Shown here in pieces: positions 18,038 through 27,139 of a stretch of DNA of 64,000 bases. The DNA comes from Pseudomonas azerbaijanoccidentalis (GTDB taxonomy: Bacteria > Pseudomonadota > Gammaproteobacteria > Pseudomonadales > Pseudomonadaceae): the NCBI RefSeq assembly GCF_019145495.1, contig NZ_JAHSTU010000003.1, positions 620,001 to 684,000 on the forward strand, read 5' to 3'. The first letter of the stretch is position 1, and the number at the start of each line of letters is the position of its first letter. A program made the translations under genes and the position numbers. Under the pieces are notes generated by a model, which had not been told where the DNA came from, did no database searches, and saw only the letters and a program-made list of their open reading frames with translations.

Positions 18038-18182
18038 ATCCGTCTCCCGGTGTGTAGTGCTTCTCGACCTGAGGGTCGTGTTCCAACCAGATGCAGTAGA
18101 CGGACTCCAGCACCGCCTCGCACTCCATCGAGCGGCCATTTTCAGCGATAGAACGTCTATGATGAATTTTTGGCGACGCCAT
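18030..18182 (-). pseudogene. N-terminal fragment of a second TnsA-like protein
   Basis: A 50-codon frame, too short for many gene finders, contains CEAVLESVYCIWLEHDPQVE. This aligns without gaps to CHSTLEADYCIHLEYDPAVV of the intact TnsA downstream, including the Glu and the LExDP block. The frame stops where the catalytic Asp and Lys should follow. It therefore looks like the truncated remains of an older or different transposase operon. Confidence 0.45.
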
Positions 18183-18221
18183 GGAAGGGATCGCTGTGCC
18201 GGTCCGTCTTCGAGTTTCATT

Positions 18222-18911
18222 TCACCGGATGTAATGATCATCTTTCAAACTCCTGCCTCGCTGCGGATCGTTCTGCCGATGGGCGCGTTTACAATCTTGG
18301 AGATGAAGGTTATTAAGCCATTCTCGGTTCCGGTTACGAGGGGAGAGCGGGCTTACTTGACGATTGAATGTCTTGGCGGCGGGCTGATGTAACGAGGTGC
18401 GATTGTGAAAGAACTGAAACCAGTACGTGAGTAGCTTACGTAGCGAAGCTAAAGTCGAAGAAACTCTCGCAGACCGGTCCGTATTGCTTGTCTTTAACTC
18501 TTCTACTTCAGATCGATTCATTTCTCTAAAAAACCGTTCAACATGTACCTTCTGCAGGTAATGCATTGAGTTGCGGAATTGCACATCCACACCGTAACGT
18601 TTCAGCGGATCACCGATTATCCTAATCTCCAGCCCGGCGTCCAAGATGTAGCTGGGGCCGCGATTGCCAAAATGCCTTTCGATGATGCTCAAAGTGTGGA
18701 AAGCCCGTAGCAAAGGTGGAGAGGTCACTGAACGGAACGCCAGCTTCCGGCTCAGTCTATTTCTAGAAGCAGTATGAATTGCCACAGAAAGGTCAGCGGA
18801 GGCTTTGTTGTTCTTGAAACGCAGCAACTGCGTGTCGCTAGTGATCACGCCCTCGCCAAGGATGGTGTGATCACAAAGGTGAAAATCATGGATCGTGTTC
18901 ATTGCAGGCAC
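18222..18911 (-). CDS. Hypothetical protein upstream of the tns operon
   Basis: 229 codons, no family recognised. The first 150 residues look protein-like, with a hydrophobic/charged alternation and a basic patch (HVERFFREMNRSEVEELKT). The last 70 are rich in Arg, Asn and Gln and may be out of frame. There is no signal peptide or membrane segment. It is divergent from the ORF at 19247 across an AT-rich 335-bp gap. It may be a cargo gene or regulator of the Tn7-like element, or a decayed gene. Confidence 0.35.
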   Translation of the reverse strand: MPAMNTIHDFHLCDHTILGEGVITSDTQLLRFKNNKASADLSVAIHTASRNRLSRKLAFRSVTSPPLLRAFHTLSIIERHFGNRGPSYILDAGLEIRIIGDPLKRYGVDVQFRNSMHYLQKVHVERFFREMNRSEVEELKTSNTDRSARVSSTLASLRKLLTYWFQFFHNRTSLHQPAAKTFNRQVSPLSPRNRNREWLNNLHLQDCKRAHRQNDPQRGRSLKDDHYIR

Positions 18912-19246
18912 TCCCGTATACGTGAGGAGGACGGTTGTTTTCCTGAAGGTTACGAATCAGCCATTCCTACGAGCCTTAGAGCTCATCGTTATATATTGTA
19001 GAAATGTAGTTATTACCTAATAAGGTCGGTGGTAAGTCCGATATATATTGAGCTTTTTTACCGAAAAATTGGGTTCGGCTTGAAGGTCATAAACTATTCT
19101 TAAGATGGCTCTAGAATCGCACTTCGTGAGGGAAAAAGTTTGTGCATGCTTTCAGTAAACGCTCCGGGCGTGTGGGGACTCGGGAGTTTTAGGTCACTAA
19201 ATTAAGCTGGACTTAACTCGTCCAGTGGAATGTCGGAGGGTGTGAC
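18912..19246. promoter_or_regulatory. AT-rich divergent intergenic region
   Basis: 335 bp between two divergent ORFs, clearly AT-richer than its neighbours, with TATATATTG-like stretches near 18990 and 19041. It is the likely site of both promoters; I cannot name the boxes with confidence. Confidence 0.35.
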
Positions 19247-20098
19247 ATGCGCCATCCATTTCTTCGTGAGATCCAGAAACTCAAGGCGATGGTCTTTGGC
19301 TATACGCTTTTTTCCATCGCTGGATATGAGTCGAACCGTGACTTTGCCATGTGGTGTGATCGCTGGTGGCGAGCGCGACATCCCTATCTATCGGCCCGAT
19401 CCAAACCCAACAGCAAGTGGTTTGATCTATTGAAAGGAGCCTGGCCACGCGACCCATGGCGCCGTGACCTGAAGAAAGACTTTCCCGCATTGAGGGTCGT
19501 TGAGGACAATCCGCTATGGACGGTACTTGCCTGGGAGGACTCCGATACGGCAGACATGTTCATTCAGCGGGTGCGTATGAACGGCTTGCCGCTTTTTCCT
19601 TTCAGCGAAAAGGGTATGGAGGCCCTTTGCGGTTGCCCCGATTGGACACGGCTGGCTTACCTGGTTGCGCTGTTGCGCACGCGCGATATGCAATACCTGA
19701 TCCACCGGTTATGGCTGCGCAAGAATTTTTCCTGTTATGTAAAGCTCGTGTGTTTGACGACGCCGTGCTGTGCCTGTAGCTCAGAACTCTATAGACGGTT
19801 GCATGAGCTCTATCTTCTCGGCCAGCTTGGTAAAGTGGACCGCTGGCCGATGAACCTGCAAGCCTTCAACGAAGCATTGGAGCGACACAAACTGTTGTGG
19901 GGCATTCTGGAAAGAAAAAACTGGTTACATGAATGGGACGCCTTTGGTGTGACGATGCTCTGGCATGTAATGGCAGATCTTCAGTTAATTACTTCGCGAT
20001 TGGATCAAGGCCCAAACGATTGTCCGCGAGGGATTTTGCAGCGTGTGCGCTCAACTCTCACAAAACACAGTGAAACTTTAATTAAGCTGATTGATTGA
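19247..20098 (+). CDS. Hypothetical protein, 283 residues
   Basis: ATG 19247 is preceded by a good ribosome site (CGGAGGGTG). The product is Trp-rich (MWCDRWWRARHPYL; WPRDPWRRDL), soluble, with no signal peptide or membrane segment and no family I recognise. The segment LVCLTTPCCACSSE carries four Cys close together. It lies just before the tnpT/tnpS-like resolution module and points towards tnpT. It is probably cargo of one of the mobile elements. Confidence 0.5.
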   Translation: MRHPFLREIQKLKAMVFGYTLFSIAGYESNRDFAMWCDRWWRARHPYLSARSKPNSKWFDLLKGAWPRDPWRRDLKKDFPALRVVEDNPLWTVLAWEDSDTADMFIQRVRMNGLPLFPFSEKGMEALCGCPDWTRLAYLVALLRTRDMQYLIHRLWLRKNFSCYVKLVCLTTPCCACSSELYRRLHELYLLGQLGKVDRWPMNLQAFNEALERHKLLWGILERKNWLHEWDAFGVTMLWHVMADLQLITSRLDQGPNDCPRGILQRVRSTLTKHSETLIKLID

Positions 20099-20170
20099 CG
20101 CCGGGGCTGACTCGACAATGTTGCGCTATCTGCCTGACGATGCGGAGACAGCTTACTGGCCAAACACCGC

Positions 20171-21121
20171 CTAGGCAGTCGGAGTCATTTGACGCAAAAG
20201 CGTTTGCAGTGTCTCAATTTGCCGTGCTTGCTCGCGCAACTGCTGACGATGTTCGCGATGGCGCAGCAAGTACGGATTGAACCGCTCTCGTAATACGGTA
20301 TGCTCAGTCTTCAATAGTTGCAGCTGTGTAGCCAAGGCGTCGTGGGCCTGCTGGGTGCTGCGTAGGGTCTGGGTTTGTTGACGCAACTCCGCCTGCAGTG
20401 CCCGATGCTCATTGAGCAAGCGTTCCTGCTCGCGATACACCTGGACCAGCTCTTCCTGTTTAGCCAGTTGCACGTTCTGCAAGGACCGCAGTTCCTGACG
20501 TAACTGATTGGTCTGCTCGTCGTGTCGACGCAGCTCTTGCCCGCGCTGGCTCAGTTGTTCCTGTCGATAGTGCTCAAGTCCCTCCCGAGCATGCTGATGT
20601 TTGTCCTCCAGTGATTGCAGCTGCTGAGCCCGTTCTTCGAGGATCTGTTGCTGGCCCGCCACTAACTGTCGCAATTGCTGGCGTTCACCCTCACTGTCTT
20701 GTAGCTGTTCGCGCAGCATACGTTCGCACAGCCGCTGCTGTTCCAATTCGCCAGTCAGGTGGGTGACGCTGGTTAGCGATTGCTCCAACCGCTCGCGTAG
20801 CTGAGCGCGTTCCTGCGCATAGCTGGCCTGCTGCCGCTCAAGCTGCTTTTGTTCGTCGGCTACGGCTTCTCGCGCCTCCTGCTTCAGTTGCTCGGCTAGA
20901 CTGCTCACGAAGGTACTCAGTTTTTCACTGAGGGTGGGCGGCGACGCGTGGTTGGCGGCCAGGCTGCCGCTAAGTTCTTTCAGGTAGCGCTGGATCGTAC
21001 TCTTTGAACCGGTATTACCCAGCTCAACGCGGACCAGATCTATGCTTGGATGCAGTCCACGGCCGATCAAGGCGTCACGTGCAGCGTGCACCAGGGCTTT
21101 GTTGATACCGCCACGGGCCAT
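20171..21121 (-). CDS. TnpT-like cointegrate resolution protein (KfrA_N domain, coiled coil)
   Basis: 316 residues. The first 60 are a KfrA_N-type DNA-binding domain (MARGGINKALVHAARDALIG ... STIQRYLKEL). The rest, about 70 to 305, is an almost unbroken Gln/Glu/Leu/Arg coiled coil. This architecture, and divergence from a tyrosine recombinase across a short gap, matches the accessory protein TnpT of the Tn4651 subgroup of Tn3-family elements, which helps TnpS resolve cointegrates. KfrA itself, a plasmid protein, has a similar build, but the recombinase partner favours TnpT. Confidence 0.7.
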   Translation of the reverse strand: MARGGINKALVHAARDALIGRGLHPSIDLVRVELGNTGSKSTIQRYLKELSGSLAANHASPPTLSEKLSTFVSSLAEQLKQEAREAVADEQKQLERQQASYAQERAQLRERLEQSLTSVTHLTGELEQQRLCERMLREQLQDSEGERQQLRQLVAGQQQILEERAQQLQSLEDKHQHAREGLEHYRQEQLSQRGQELRRHDEQTNQLRQELRSLQNVQLAKQEELVQVYREQERLLNEHRALQAELRQQTQTLRSTQQAHDALATQLQLLKTEHTVLRERFNPYLLRHREHRQQLREQARQIETLQTLLRQMTPTA

Positions 21122-21254
21122 GTCAGGAGCTCCTGTAGGATTCCCGGATCTTATGCAGTATGACGCATGCCATTTGACTTGCCTGGTTAATGATCAGGAC
21201 GACAGTCTGTTTATTCCGCACTGGAACGAGCCCTCAGGGCGAGGAGGGTAGGGG
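21122..21254. other. Candidate resolution site between tnpT- and tnpS-like genes
   Basis: 133 bp between the divergent starts. It holds short inverted repeats (ATGC-N8-GCAT near 21153, CCTG-N9-CAGG near 21182 and the palindrome GCCCTCAGGGC at 21231). In Tn4651-type elements the resolution site lies exactly here, so I infer the same; divergent promoters must also be in this gap. Confidence 0.5.
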
Positions 21255-22181
21255 ATGACCACTGCCGCGGAGCGGTATCTGCAGGCGGCGCGCCGGGAAA
21301 GCACTACGCGCCGCTACCAGCAGGCCGTGGCGCATTATGAGGTGGGTTGGGGTGGATTTCTCCCAGCCTCAAGTGACAGCATTGTGCGTTACCTCGCCGA
21401 GCACGCTGACGCCCTGTCGATCAGCACCTTGCGCGGTAACTTGGCAGCCCTGGCGCGTTGGCATCTGAACCACGGCTTTGTCGACCCAACCAAAGCGCCG
21501 CAGGTACGGGACGTGTTGCGCGGCATTCAGGCGCTGCACCCGCGGCAGGTGCGGCAGGCCGAACCGTTGCAACTGCGCGAGCTGGAGCAGTGCGTGGCCA
21601 CGTTACAAGTCGAGGCAGCGTCGGTGGAGCAGGTCGTGCGTCTGCGCGCCAGCCGCGACCGGGCCTTGTTGTTGCTGGGCTTTTGGCGCGCCTTTCGCAG
21701 CGACGATTTGTGCCGTCTGCGCATTGAAACTAATCAACTCGTACCCGGCGAAGGGCTGACCCTATTTCTCTCCAGTTGCAAAACCGACCGTGAGCATCAG
21801 GGTCGTACTGTCAGTGTGCCGGCGTTGAAACGCCTGTGCCCGGTGCAGGCGTATGAGGAGTGGCTTAGCCTCAGTCAACTGCAGGAAGGACCGGTATTTT
21901 GCAGCATCGACCGCTGGGGCCATCTGTCCAGCGAGGCCCTACACCCATACAGCGTGGCACGGGTGGTGCGCCGGGCTCTGACGCGTGCAGGCGTCACAGG
22001 CGAGCGCTACAGCGGCCATTCGCTGCGCCGCGGTTTTGCCACCTGGGCCACACGCAATCAATGGAGCCCCAAAGCCTTGATGGAATATGTCGGCTGGCGC
22101 GATGTGCACAGCGCCCTGCGTTATGTAGACGCCGGTGAAGCCTTTGGTGACTGGCGGCGCGAACCTGGCGGGTCAAAATGA
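21255..22181 (+). CDS. TnpS-like tyrosine recombinase (cointegrate resolution)
   Basis: 308-residue phage-integrase-family recombinase. It has an N-terminal core-binding domain (about 1-100) and a catalytic domain with R148 (FWRAFRSDDLCRL), K176, H255-x-x-R258 (GHSLRRGF), W281 and the nucleophile Y290 (HSALRYVDAGEAF). The ribosome site GAGGAGGGTAGGGG precedes ATG 21255. Paired with the coiled-coil TnpT-like gene it resembles the resolution module of Tn4651-type elements. No tnpA of the Tn3 family is in this window, so the module is orphaned or has been taken over by another element. Confidence 0.75.
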   Translation: MTTAAERYLQAARRESTTRRYQQAVAHYEVGWGGFLPASSDSIVRYLAEHADALSISTLRGNLAALARWHLNHGFVDPTKAPQVRDVLRGIQALHPRQVRQAEPLQLRELEQCVATLQVEAASVEQVVRLRASRDRALLLLGFWRAFRSDDLCRLRIETNQLVPGEGLTLFLSSCKTDREHQGRTVSVPALKRLCPVQAYEEWLSLSQLQEGPVFCSIDRWGHLSSEALHPYSVARVVRRALTRAGVTGERYSGHSLRRGFATWATRNQWSPKALMEYVGWRDVHSALRYVDAGEAFGDWRREPGGSK

Positions 22182-22515
22182 CTATGTGGAGACGATTTCG
22201 TACTGAGTTACGGCCTATGTTATTACAGCTGTACAAGATGACTGATTGGCGCTTGAAATGAGCGATTTAACAGGTTTGAGAAAGCAAGATTCTCAAACCC
22301 CAGGGCGTTTTTGGCACACAGAGGCGCGATCGACGGTACGCCGAGGAAGAGAGAGGGGGTGATCACGACAATCCAAGGCGGATCCGAATGATTGTGACGA
22401 TGTGCTATCTAGTTTTGGGTGTACGCTTTGAGTGGTTGATGGTACAAAAAACTTTTTCGGCACGAATCAGGCTCAGCGCGGCTAGACCGTGCACGGTTCG
22501 TGAAAGGAGGACACC
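22182..22515. other. Gap without a gene
   Basis: 334 bp between the tyrosine recombinase and the BPSL0761-like gene. I see no ORF, repeat or clear terminator; the last 20 bp hold the ribosome site of the next gene. Confidence 0.4.
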
Positions 22516-22734
22516 ATGACGATGCCGAGCGAGCGCACACGAGCGTTCATCCAGACTCGAGAATTTTTAGTGGAGCTTGCAGCAGATTCTGCGCTTTCAG
22601 AATCCATTCGCCGTCAGGCCCGTCAGCTGTTACGGCATTATCCCCTTGCAAACGAGATCCTCTTGGCCGGGCAGCTCGAAGAGCGAAGGGTCGACCGACT
22701 GACCGAACCCTTCCTGTGCTCAAGTGTCGAGTAA
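22516..22734 (+). CDS. BPSL0761-family small protein
   Basis: 72 residues beginning MTMPSERTRAFIQTREFL, with the helical RRQARQLLRHYP and EILLAG blocks seen in the BPSL0761 family of Pseudomonas and Burkholderia. A strong ribosome site (GAAAGGAGG) lies about 7 nt upstream. It has no known function and no membrane segment. It is monocistronic beside the IS1182 copy. Confidence 0.65.
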   Translation: MTMPSERTRAFIQTREFLVELAADSALSESIRRQARQLLRHYPLANEILLAGQLEERRVDRLTEPFLCSSVE

Positions 22735-23059
22735 CCGCCAATACTAACCATGATCGGTGAAAGGCCATTACCCAGAACTAGTACTGCATAAAGGGTAAAC
22801 GGCTTCAGCATTTGTCGAGGTCCCGTGTTACGGGATGACCTGAACGATCAATAGCCGTTTCGGTGAGACCGGAGATGTCTAGAAGCAACCCGTCGCATGA
22901 AAGAGCAGGAACGTGATGTAACCGAATACTTCGACGGCCAGCTTCTCGAAGCTATATAGCGTGTGCAATCAGGTCAGTAATTCATTCCATCGGGCGATGT
23001 GCGTTTGACAGGAATGGCAGCTTTGTATCGTTTTTCACCCGTCGCGACAGGCAGAAAAC
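22735..23059. other. Gap without a gene
   Basis: 325 bp between the BPSL0761-like gene and the end of the first full IS1182-type copy; no gene or structured signal recognised. Confidence 0.4.
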
Positions 23060-24675
23060 GGCCGATTCTGTTGAAAAAGTCGGATTTTCAGATCACCTGA
23101 ACTCAGGCACGGCCACCACCAGAGAACCTACTCACCACATTGAGTGGTTTCTCGGCCCTTCGTTGACCATTGTTGCTTTGTTATTGGGTTAATTTGAGGT
23201 TTTTGGCTTAGTGCAGGCGCACCTATACCGGGGCAGGCGGCCCTTGAGATGTAAGTTTGGCCAGTCGACGCAGGCTCTGTACCGCAGCCGCCAGCGTGAA
23301 CTCATCGGTCGCGCCACTCATGCCCCGTAGTCGCAAGCGATCCATTTTCAGGATGCGCTTGAGGTGGGCAAACAACATTTCGACCTTCTTACGTTCGTGG
23401 CGAGAGCGCACGTACTCCGGCGTCGCCGCGATGCGTCGAGAGACATCACGAGCGGCTTCATGAACGCTGCGAGCGATCTTGCGAAACGACGTGTTCGGGC
23501 AGCACTTGGCTTTCATCGGACACGTCGCGCAGTCAGTCTGTCTAGATCGGAAGATGATGGTGTTGGCTTTGGTGACGTGCGAACGCTCGTTCTTGAAGGC
23601 TCGCCATTCGCTACGTAATGCATTGCCAGCCGGGCAGCAGTATTCCTCAGTCTCTTCATTCCAGCGGAAATCGTTGCTCGAAAACTGTCGTTCTTGCGTT
23701 CGGTTTTGTCCCACACCGGCACATGCGGCTCGATGTCTTTTTCCTCCACCATCCAGGCCAGCATCGGCGCGGTGCCGTAAGCAGTGTCGCCAATGAGGCG
23801 TTCCGGCTTGATGTCGAACTGCGCTTCGACCCGATCGATCATCGTCTTGGTGCTCTCGACTTCTGCGGTTCGATGAGCCGGTGTGGGTTCCACATCCATG
23901 ATCACGCCGTGCTCGGTATCGATCAGATAATTCGTGGAGTAAGCGTAGAACGCTGGGCCACCTGGAGCTGCGGTCCAGCGGGCTTGAGGATCAGTCAGCG
24001 ATAGACGCTTCGGTAGCGTTTCGGCCAGAGCCTCTTCATCGAGTGCCTCAAGATACTCACGCACGGCGCGGGTGCTCAGGGCCGGATCGCTCCAGTTGAC
24101 CGGTTCATCACCCGGTACACCGCGCTGCCGGCTGGCATCCGCTTTGATGATGCTGGCGTCCACGGCAAAGCCTTCGCCCTTGACCAGGCCGGCGTCCATG
24201 CAACGACGCAGCACTTCATTGAACAGCCAGCGAAACAGATCGCTGTCCCGAAAGCGGCCGTGTCGGTTTTTGGAAAAGGTCGAGTGATTGGGGACTTCAT
24301 CTTCAAGGCTCAATCGGCAGAACCAGCGATACGCCAAGTTCAAATGGGCCTCTTCGCACAACCGCCGCTCTGAGCGAATGCCGTAGCAATAGCCCACGAT
24401 CAACATGCGGATCATCAATTCAGGATCAATCGACGGGCGCCCAATCGGGCTGTAGAAGTCGGCGAGGTGATGGCGCAAATCGCTCAGATCGAGACACCGA
24501 TCAATGCTGCGCAGAAGGTGATTGGCGGGGATGTGATCTTCAAGGTTGAACGAGTAAAACAGTCGCTCCTGCCCACTCGATAACTGTCCCATCATGCAGT
24601 GTGATCCCCCGCCGGCCAATGAAGCAATTTTGCCGCAGGCGAGACAGGGGAGCTACTTTTTCAACAGAATCGGCC
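23060..24675 (-). mobile_element. IS1182-family element, copy A (inactivated)
   Basis: 1616 bp bounded by inverted repeats beginning GGCCGATTCTGTTGAAAAAG at 23060 and ending in its complement at 24675. Very similar to the intact copy at 30175 (1617 bp) but reversed. The one-base difference in length is in the transposase. No obvious target-site duplication is visible. Confidence 0.88.
23223..24595 (-). pseudogene. IS1182-family transposase, frameshifted
   Basis: The N-terminal frame (24595 down to about 23685) and C-terminal frame (to 23223) together cover the full 457-residue transposase seen in the intact copy: N-terminal DUF772-type region (MMGQLSSGQERLFYSFNLED), DDE region and Cys-rich CATCPMKAKCCPN. 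Around 23681-23686 this copy reads GACAGTTTTCG where the intact copy has GACAGCTTTTCG, so one base is missing and the frame shifts. The start is the MMGQ methionine, as in copy B. Confidence 0.88.
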
Positions 24676-24711
24676 ATTAGCGGACGCTGCCCATTCCTAG
24701 CACTCAGCCGT

Positions 24712-24744
24712 AAAAAAAGTAAACGTCCAAGCGCTTACTTTTTT
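24712..24744. terminator. Bidirectional A/T-flanked stem-loop
   Basis: AAAAAAGTAA and TTACTTTTTT face each other around a 12-nt loop that adds partial pairing. With A-run on one side and T-run on the other it could terminate on either strand, just outside IS copy A. Confidence 0.5.
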
Positions 24745-25167
24745 GGTCCGCGAGGAAACGGCACTGAAGCCCTCATCGGATCAGCTCCTCACCTCAGGCG
24801 GGTCAGCTTTAAACCAACGCGGCCATGAGCTGTGCTGACGACTGCTTTGGTCAGTTAATACGGTCAGTGGATGAGCTTCGCAGCTGTAACCTGGTGACAG
24901 ATGCTACTTCGTAAGCCTGACGTGAGGTATGTCCGTTCTGGGCACCGCAGCATTATGCTTTCAGCGGACAGTTGGCGCAGTGGTTTCCCCAGTCCGCATT
25001 TCTTGATTGGAGCAGCCCAAAAATGGCTGCAACAAATTTAACGACCAAAATGGTAGAAATAGAACCGATTTGGTGTATTATCGACCTCCTACAAATTGAT
25101 TCACCTGAGACAGGTACGTCAAAGTGCGCGCCCCGTGACTCTTTGTACCTGTAAAAATGGAGGCCGC
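24745..25167. other. Gap without a recognised gene
   Basis: About 420 bp between IS copy A and the repeat lipoprotein; AT content rises towards its end, where the promoter of the lipoprotein should be. No ORF worth calling. Confidence 0.4.
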
Positions 25168-25575
25168 ATGCGCTTTAGGTCATTAGTCGCTTCACTAACG
25201 TTGAGTACAGCTTTACTACTTACCAGTTGTCTGTCGGTTTTTGGCAGTGAGGAGGAGGTACAGCGTAACGTAGGGCAGTATTACATCCAAAGTGGGTACA
25301 TTTATGGATCAAAAATGTCGGGGAAGTATTATATACATAACCGATACATATACGGTCCAAAACGCGGTGGCGTTTATTATCTGCAATTAGGTTACGATCC
25401 GAAAAAGTTTGGACCTTTTTATATATTGGGTCCTAAGAAGGATGGCCAGTTCTATATTCAGGGGGGGTATATTTTTGGGCCGCCAGGGGATTTGCCGTGG
25501 TTGGAGGACGACAGTGATGCTACCTCAGTAGAAGAGCGCGCTAGCATCGGCCGTAAGCTTAAAGTGTTTTTCTAG
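25168..25575 (+). CDS. Lipoprotein with aromatic YYI-GYIYGPK repeats
   Basis: 135 residues from ATG 25168, chosen because ATGGAGG lies just upstream and the protein then starts with a lipoprotein signal (MRFRSLVASLTLSTALLLTSC, lipobox LTSC). The mature part is built from short repeats: YYIQSGYIYGSKMSGK, YYIHNRYIYGPKRGGV, YYLQLGYDPKKFGP, FYILGPKKDGQ and FYIQGGYIFGPPG, which predicts a small repeated beta structure on a membrane surface. It ends in an acidic tail. Function unknown. It is AT-richer than core genes and lies inside the IS-bracketed segment. Confidence 0.6.
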   Translation: MRFRSLVASLTLSTALLLTSCLSVFGSEEEVQRNVGQYYIQSGYIYGSKMSGKYYIHNRYIYGPKRGGVYYLQLGYDPKKFGPFYILGPKKDGQFYIQGGYIFGPPGDLPWLEDDSDATSVEERASIGRKLKVFF

Positions 25576-25819
25576 CTTCGCTTATTTAGATAAAACCACC
25601 TAGCATTGTTACCCGTTTTATTGTTGAGCGGAATATGTTTTCGTTTTTTCTTTTATTATAGGACCCGAGGACAACTTGTTTTTCCACGTTAAATGGTCAC
25701 CAGATTTACAATCTTTGGATCTGTGAATAAAAAACGATCCTTCAACGTTACCGGGAAAGCCAGGCTTTCTGACGTCTGACCTGTTTTTTTACTCGTCGAT
25801 TATAAATAAGGAGATAGCT

Positions 25820-26449
25820 TTGAGTTATTTTCGAAACGCCTTTTCAATTATAAAGCAGCACTGTAAGGTATTCCTCGCTCTTAATTTTGCCTTCTACGGG
25901 ACTTTTGCGCTCAGTTTCTTCGTTACGATGATCAATCCTGAACTACAAGGTTATGTAAAACCGGAAATCGATCAGGCCTATAATCAACCGGGACTGCTAA
26001 GAATGGCCGCTTCCGCCTTCGGAAGCCAAAATTTATTGATTGCAATCAGTCTCACCTTTTTCCTCAATTTAGCCGTAACACTGGGTATGACCACTCTGCC
26101 ATCCTTTATCATCCCGTTTGTGGGAATTCTTGCCGTCTTCCACCGTGCTGCACTATGGGGCGTAATGTTTGCTCCCGTCGGTCCAAATTCCGCGATTTTG
26201 ATTCCTCATTCGTTGACCCTTTTGATTGAGGGGCAGGCCTACGTCCTGGCCGCATTTGCAGCGTACGTTCAAGGTCGGATGCTTTTTTGGCCGAGACGAT
26301 ACGGGCTCGATTCACACCTGGAGGGGTACAAGGCTGGTTACCTTTCAACCTATGGCCTTTACTCGCTGGTGGTTTTGATGCTTTTGATTGGAGCTTTCTA
26401 CGAAGGCATTGAGGTTATTTATTTTATGCCGTTCTTCCTTAATCCCTAA
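25820..26449 (+). CDS. SpoIIM-like multi-pass membrane protein
   Basis: 209 residues with about four or five hydrophobic segments (LNFAFYGTFALSFFVTMI, ISLTFFLNLAVTLGM, FIIPFVGILAVFHRAAL, SLTLLIEGQAYVLAAFAAYV, YGLYSLVVLMLLIGAF). The GPNSAILIPHSLTLLIEG region resembles the conserved core of SpoIIM/DUF95 proteins, but the match is weak. Ribosome site AAGGAG precedes TTG 25820 (TTGAGTTATTTTCG), read as Met. It precedes a TetR gene by 49 bp on the same strand and may be co-regulated with it. Confidence 0.45.
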   Translation: MSYFRNAFSIIKQHCKVFLALNFAFYGTFALSFFVTMINPELQGYVKPEIDQAYNQPGLLRMAASAFGSQNLLIAISLTFFLNLAVTLGMTTLPSFIIPFVGILAVFHRAALWGVMFAPVGPNSAILIPHSLTLLIEGQAYVLAAFAAYVQGRMLFWPRRYGLDSHLEGYKAGYLSTYGLYSLVVLMLLIGAFYEGIEVIYFMPFFLNP

Positions 26450-26498
26450 GAAAATCGCAAGATGGGCAGCATCTTCCTAGAATCTATAGCTCAAAATA

Positions 26499-27050
26499 AT
26501 GCCCAGACCGACCAAAATTGAGATTGACGCCGAGATCATTGATAGAGCCGCTGGGCTTTTTTCCAAGCATGGTTTCGAAAATACCTCCCTTCAGCAGATC
26601 GCAAATGCCGTCAACTACTCCAAAGCCGGCCTGCTTCACCACTACCCGAGCAAGAAGGCGATCTATGAGAAAGTCCTTAGTACAAGTATCGAACAACTGA
26701 AGTCGCTTCTCGCCAGCGTCGAAGACATTCCTGTAGGCATTGAACGCGATCGGGCTGTCGTCGAGGCGACGATCCAGCACACGCTCGATTGGCCTGGAAT
26801 GGCAGCATTTGGAAATCGCCTCGCTGAAAATGAGCAGAATGTCGAGCCTATTCTGACTGAGATGGGCTTAATCATGTACGCGGCACTAGGTATCGATCTG
26901 GCGACTGTAGATTTAGAGAGAATCATTCGAGTAACGAGCGCATTTTCTGGCCTTGGGGTTACAGCGGCACTTTCTGCACGTTTAGATCTCAAACGGGAGT
27001 GGCGCAGTTATATTGCTCAGATAGCAATGGAAGCGCTCGGTCATAGGTAA
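26499..27050 (+). CDS. TetR-family transcriptional regulator
   Basis: 183 residues. The N-terminal HTH is typical (IDRAAGLFSKHGFENTSLQQ, then YSKAGLLHHYPSKKAIYEKV); the C-terminal ligand domain is not diagnostic. It follows the SpoIIM-like gene by 49 bp on the same strand and is followed by the MvaT-like gene after 89 bp. Target and ligand are unknown; the adjacent membrane protein is the nearest candidate. Confidence 0.85.
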   Translation: MPRPTKIEIDAEIIDRAAGLFSKHGFENTSLQQIANAVNYSKAGLLHHYPSKKAIYEKVLSTSIEQLKSLLASVEDIPVGIERDRAVVEATIQHTLDWPGMAAFGNRLAENEQNVEPILTEMGLIMYAALGIDLATVDLERIIRVTSAFSGLGVTAALSARLDLKREWRSYIAQIAMEALGHR

Positions 27051-27139
27051 ATGAGCCTTTATAATCAAGTTATAGATGGCTTGAAAAACTGACTCGGTTA
27101 GTATTTTTTACTCATTCTTCATACCATTAGGAGTATCCA

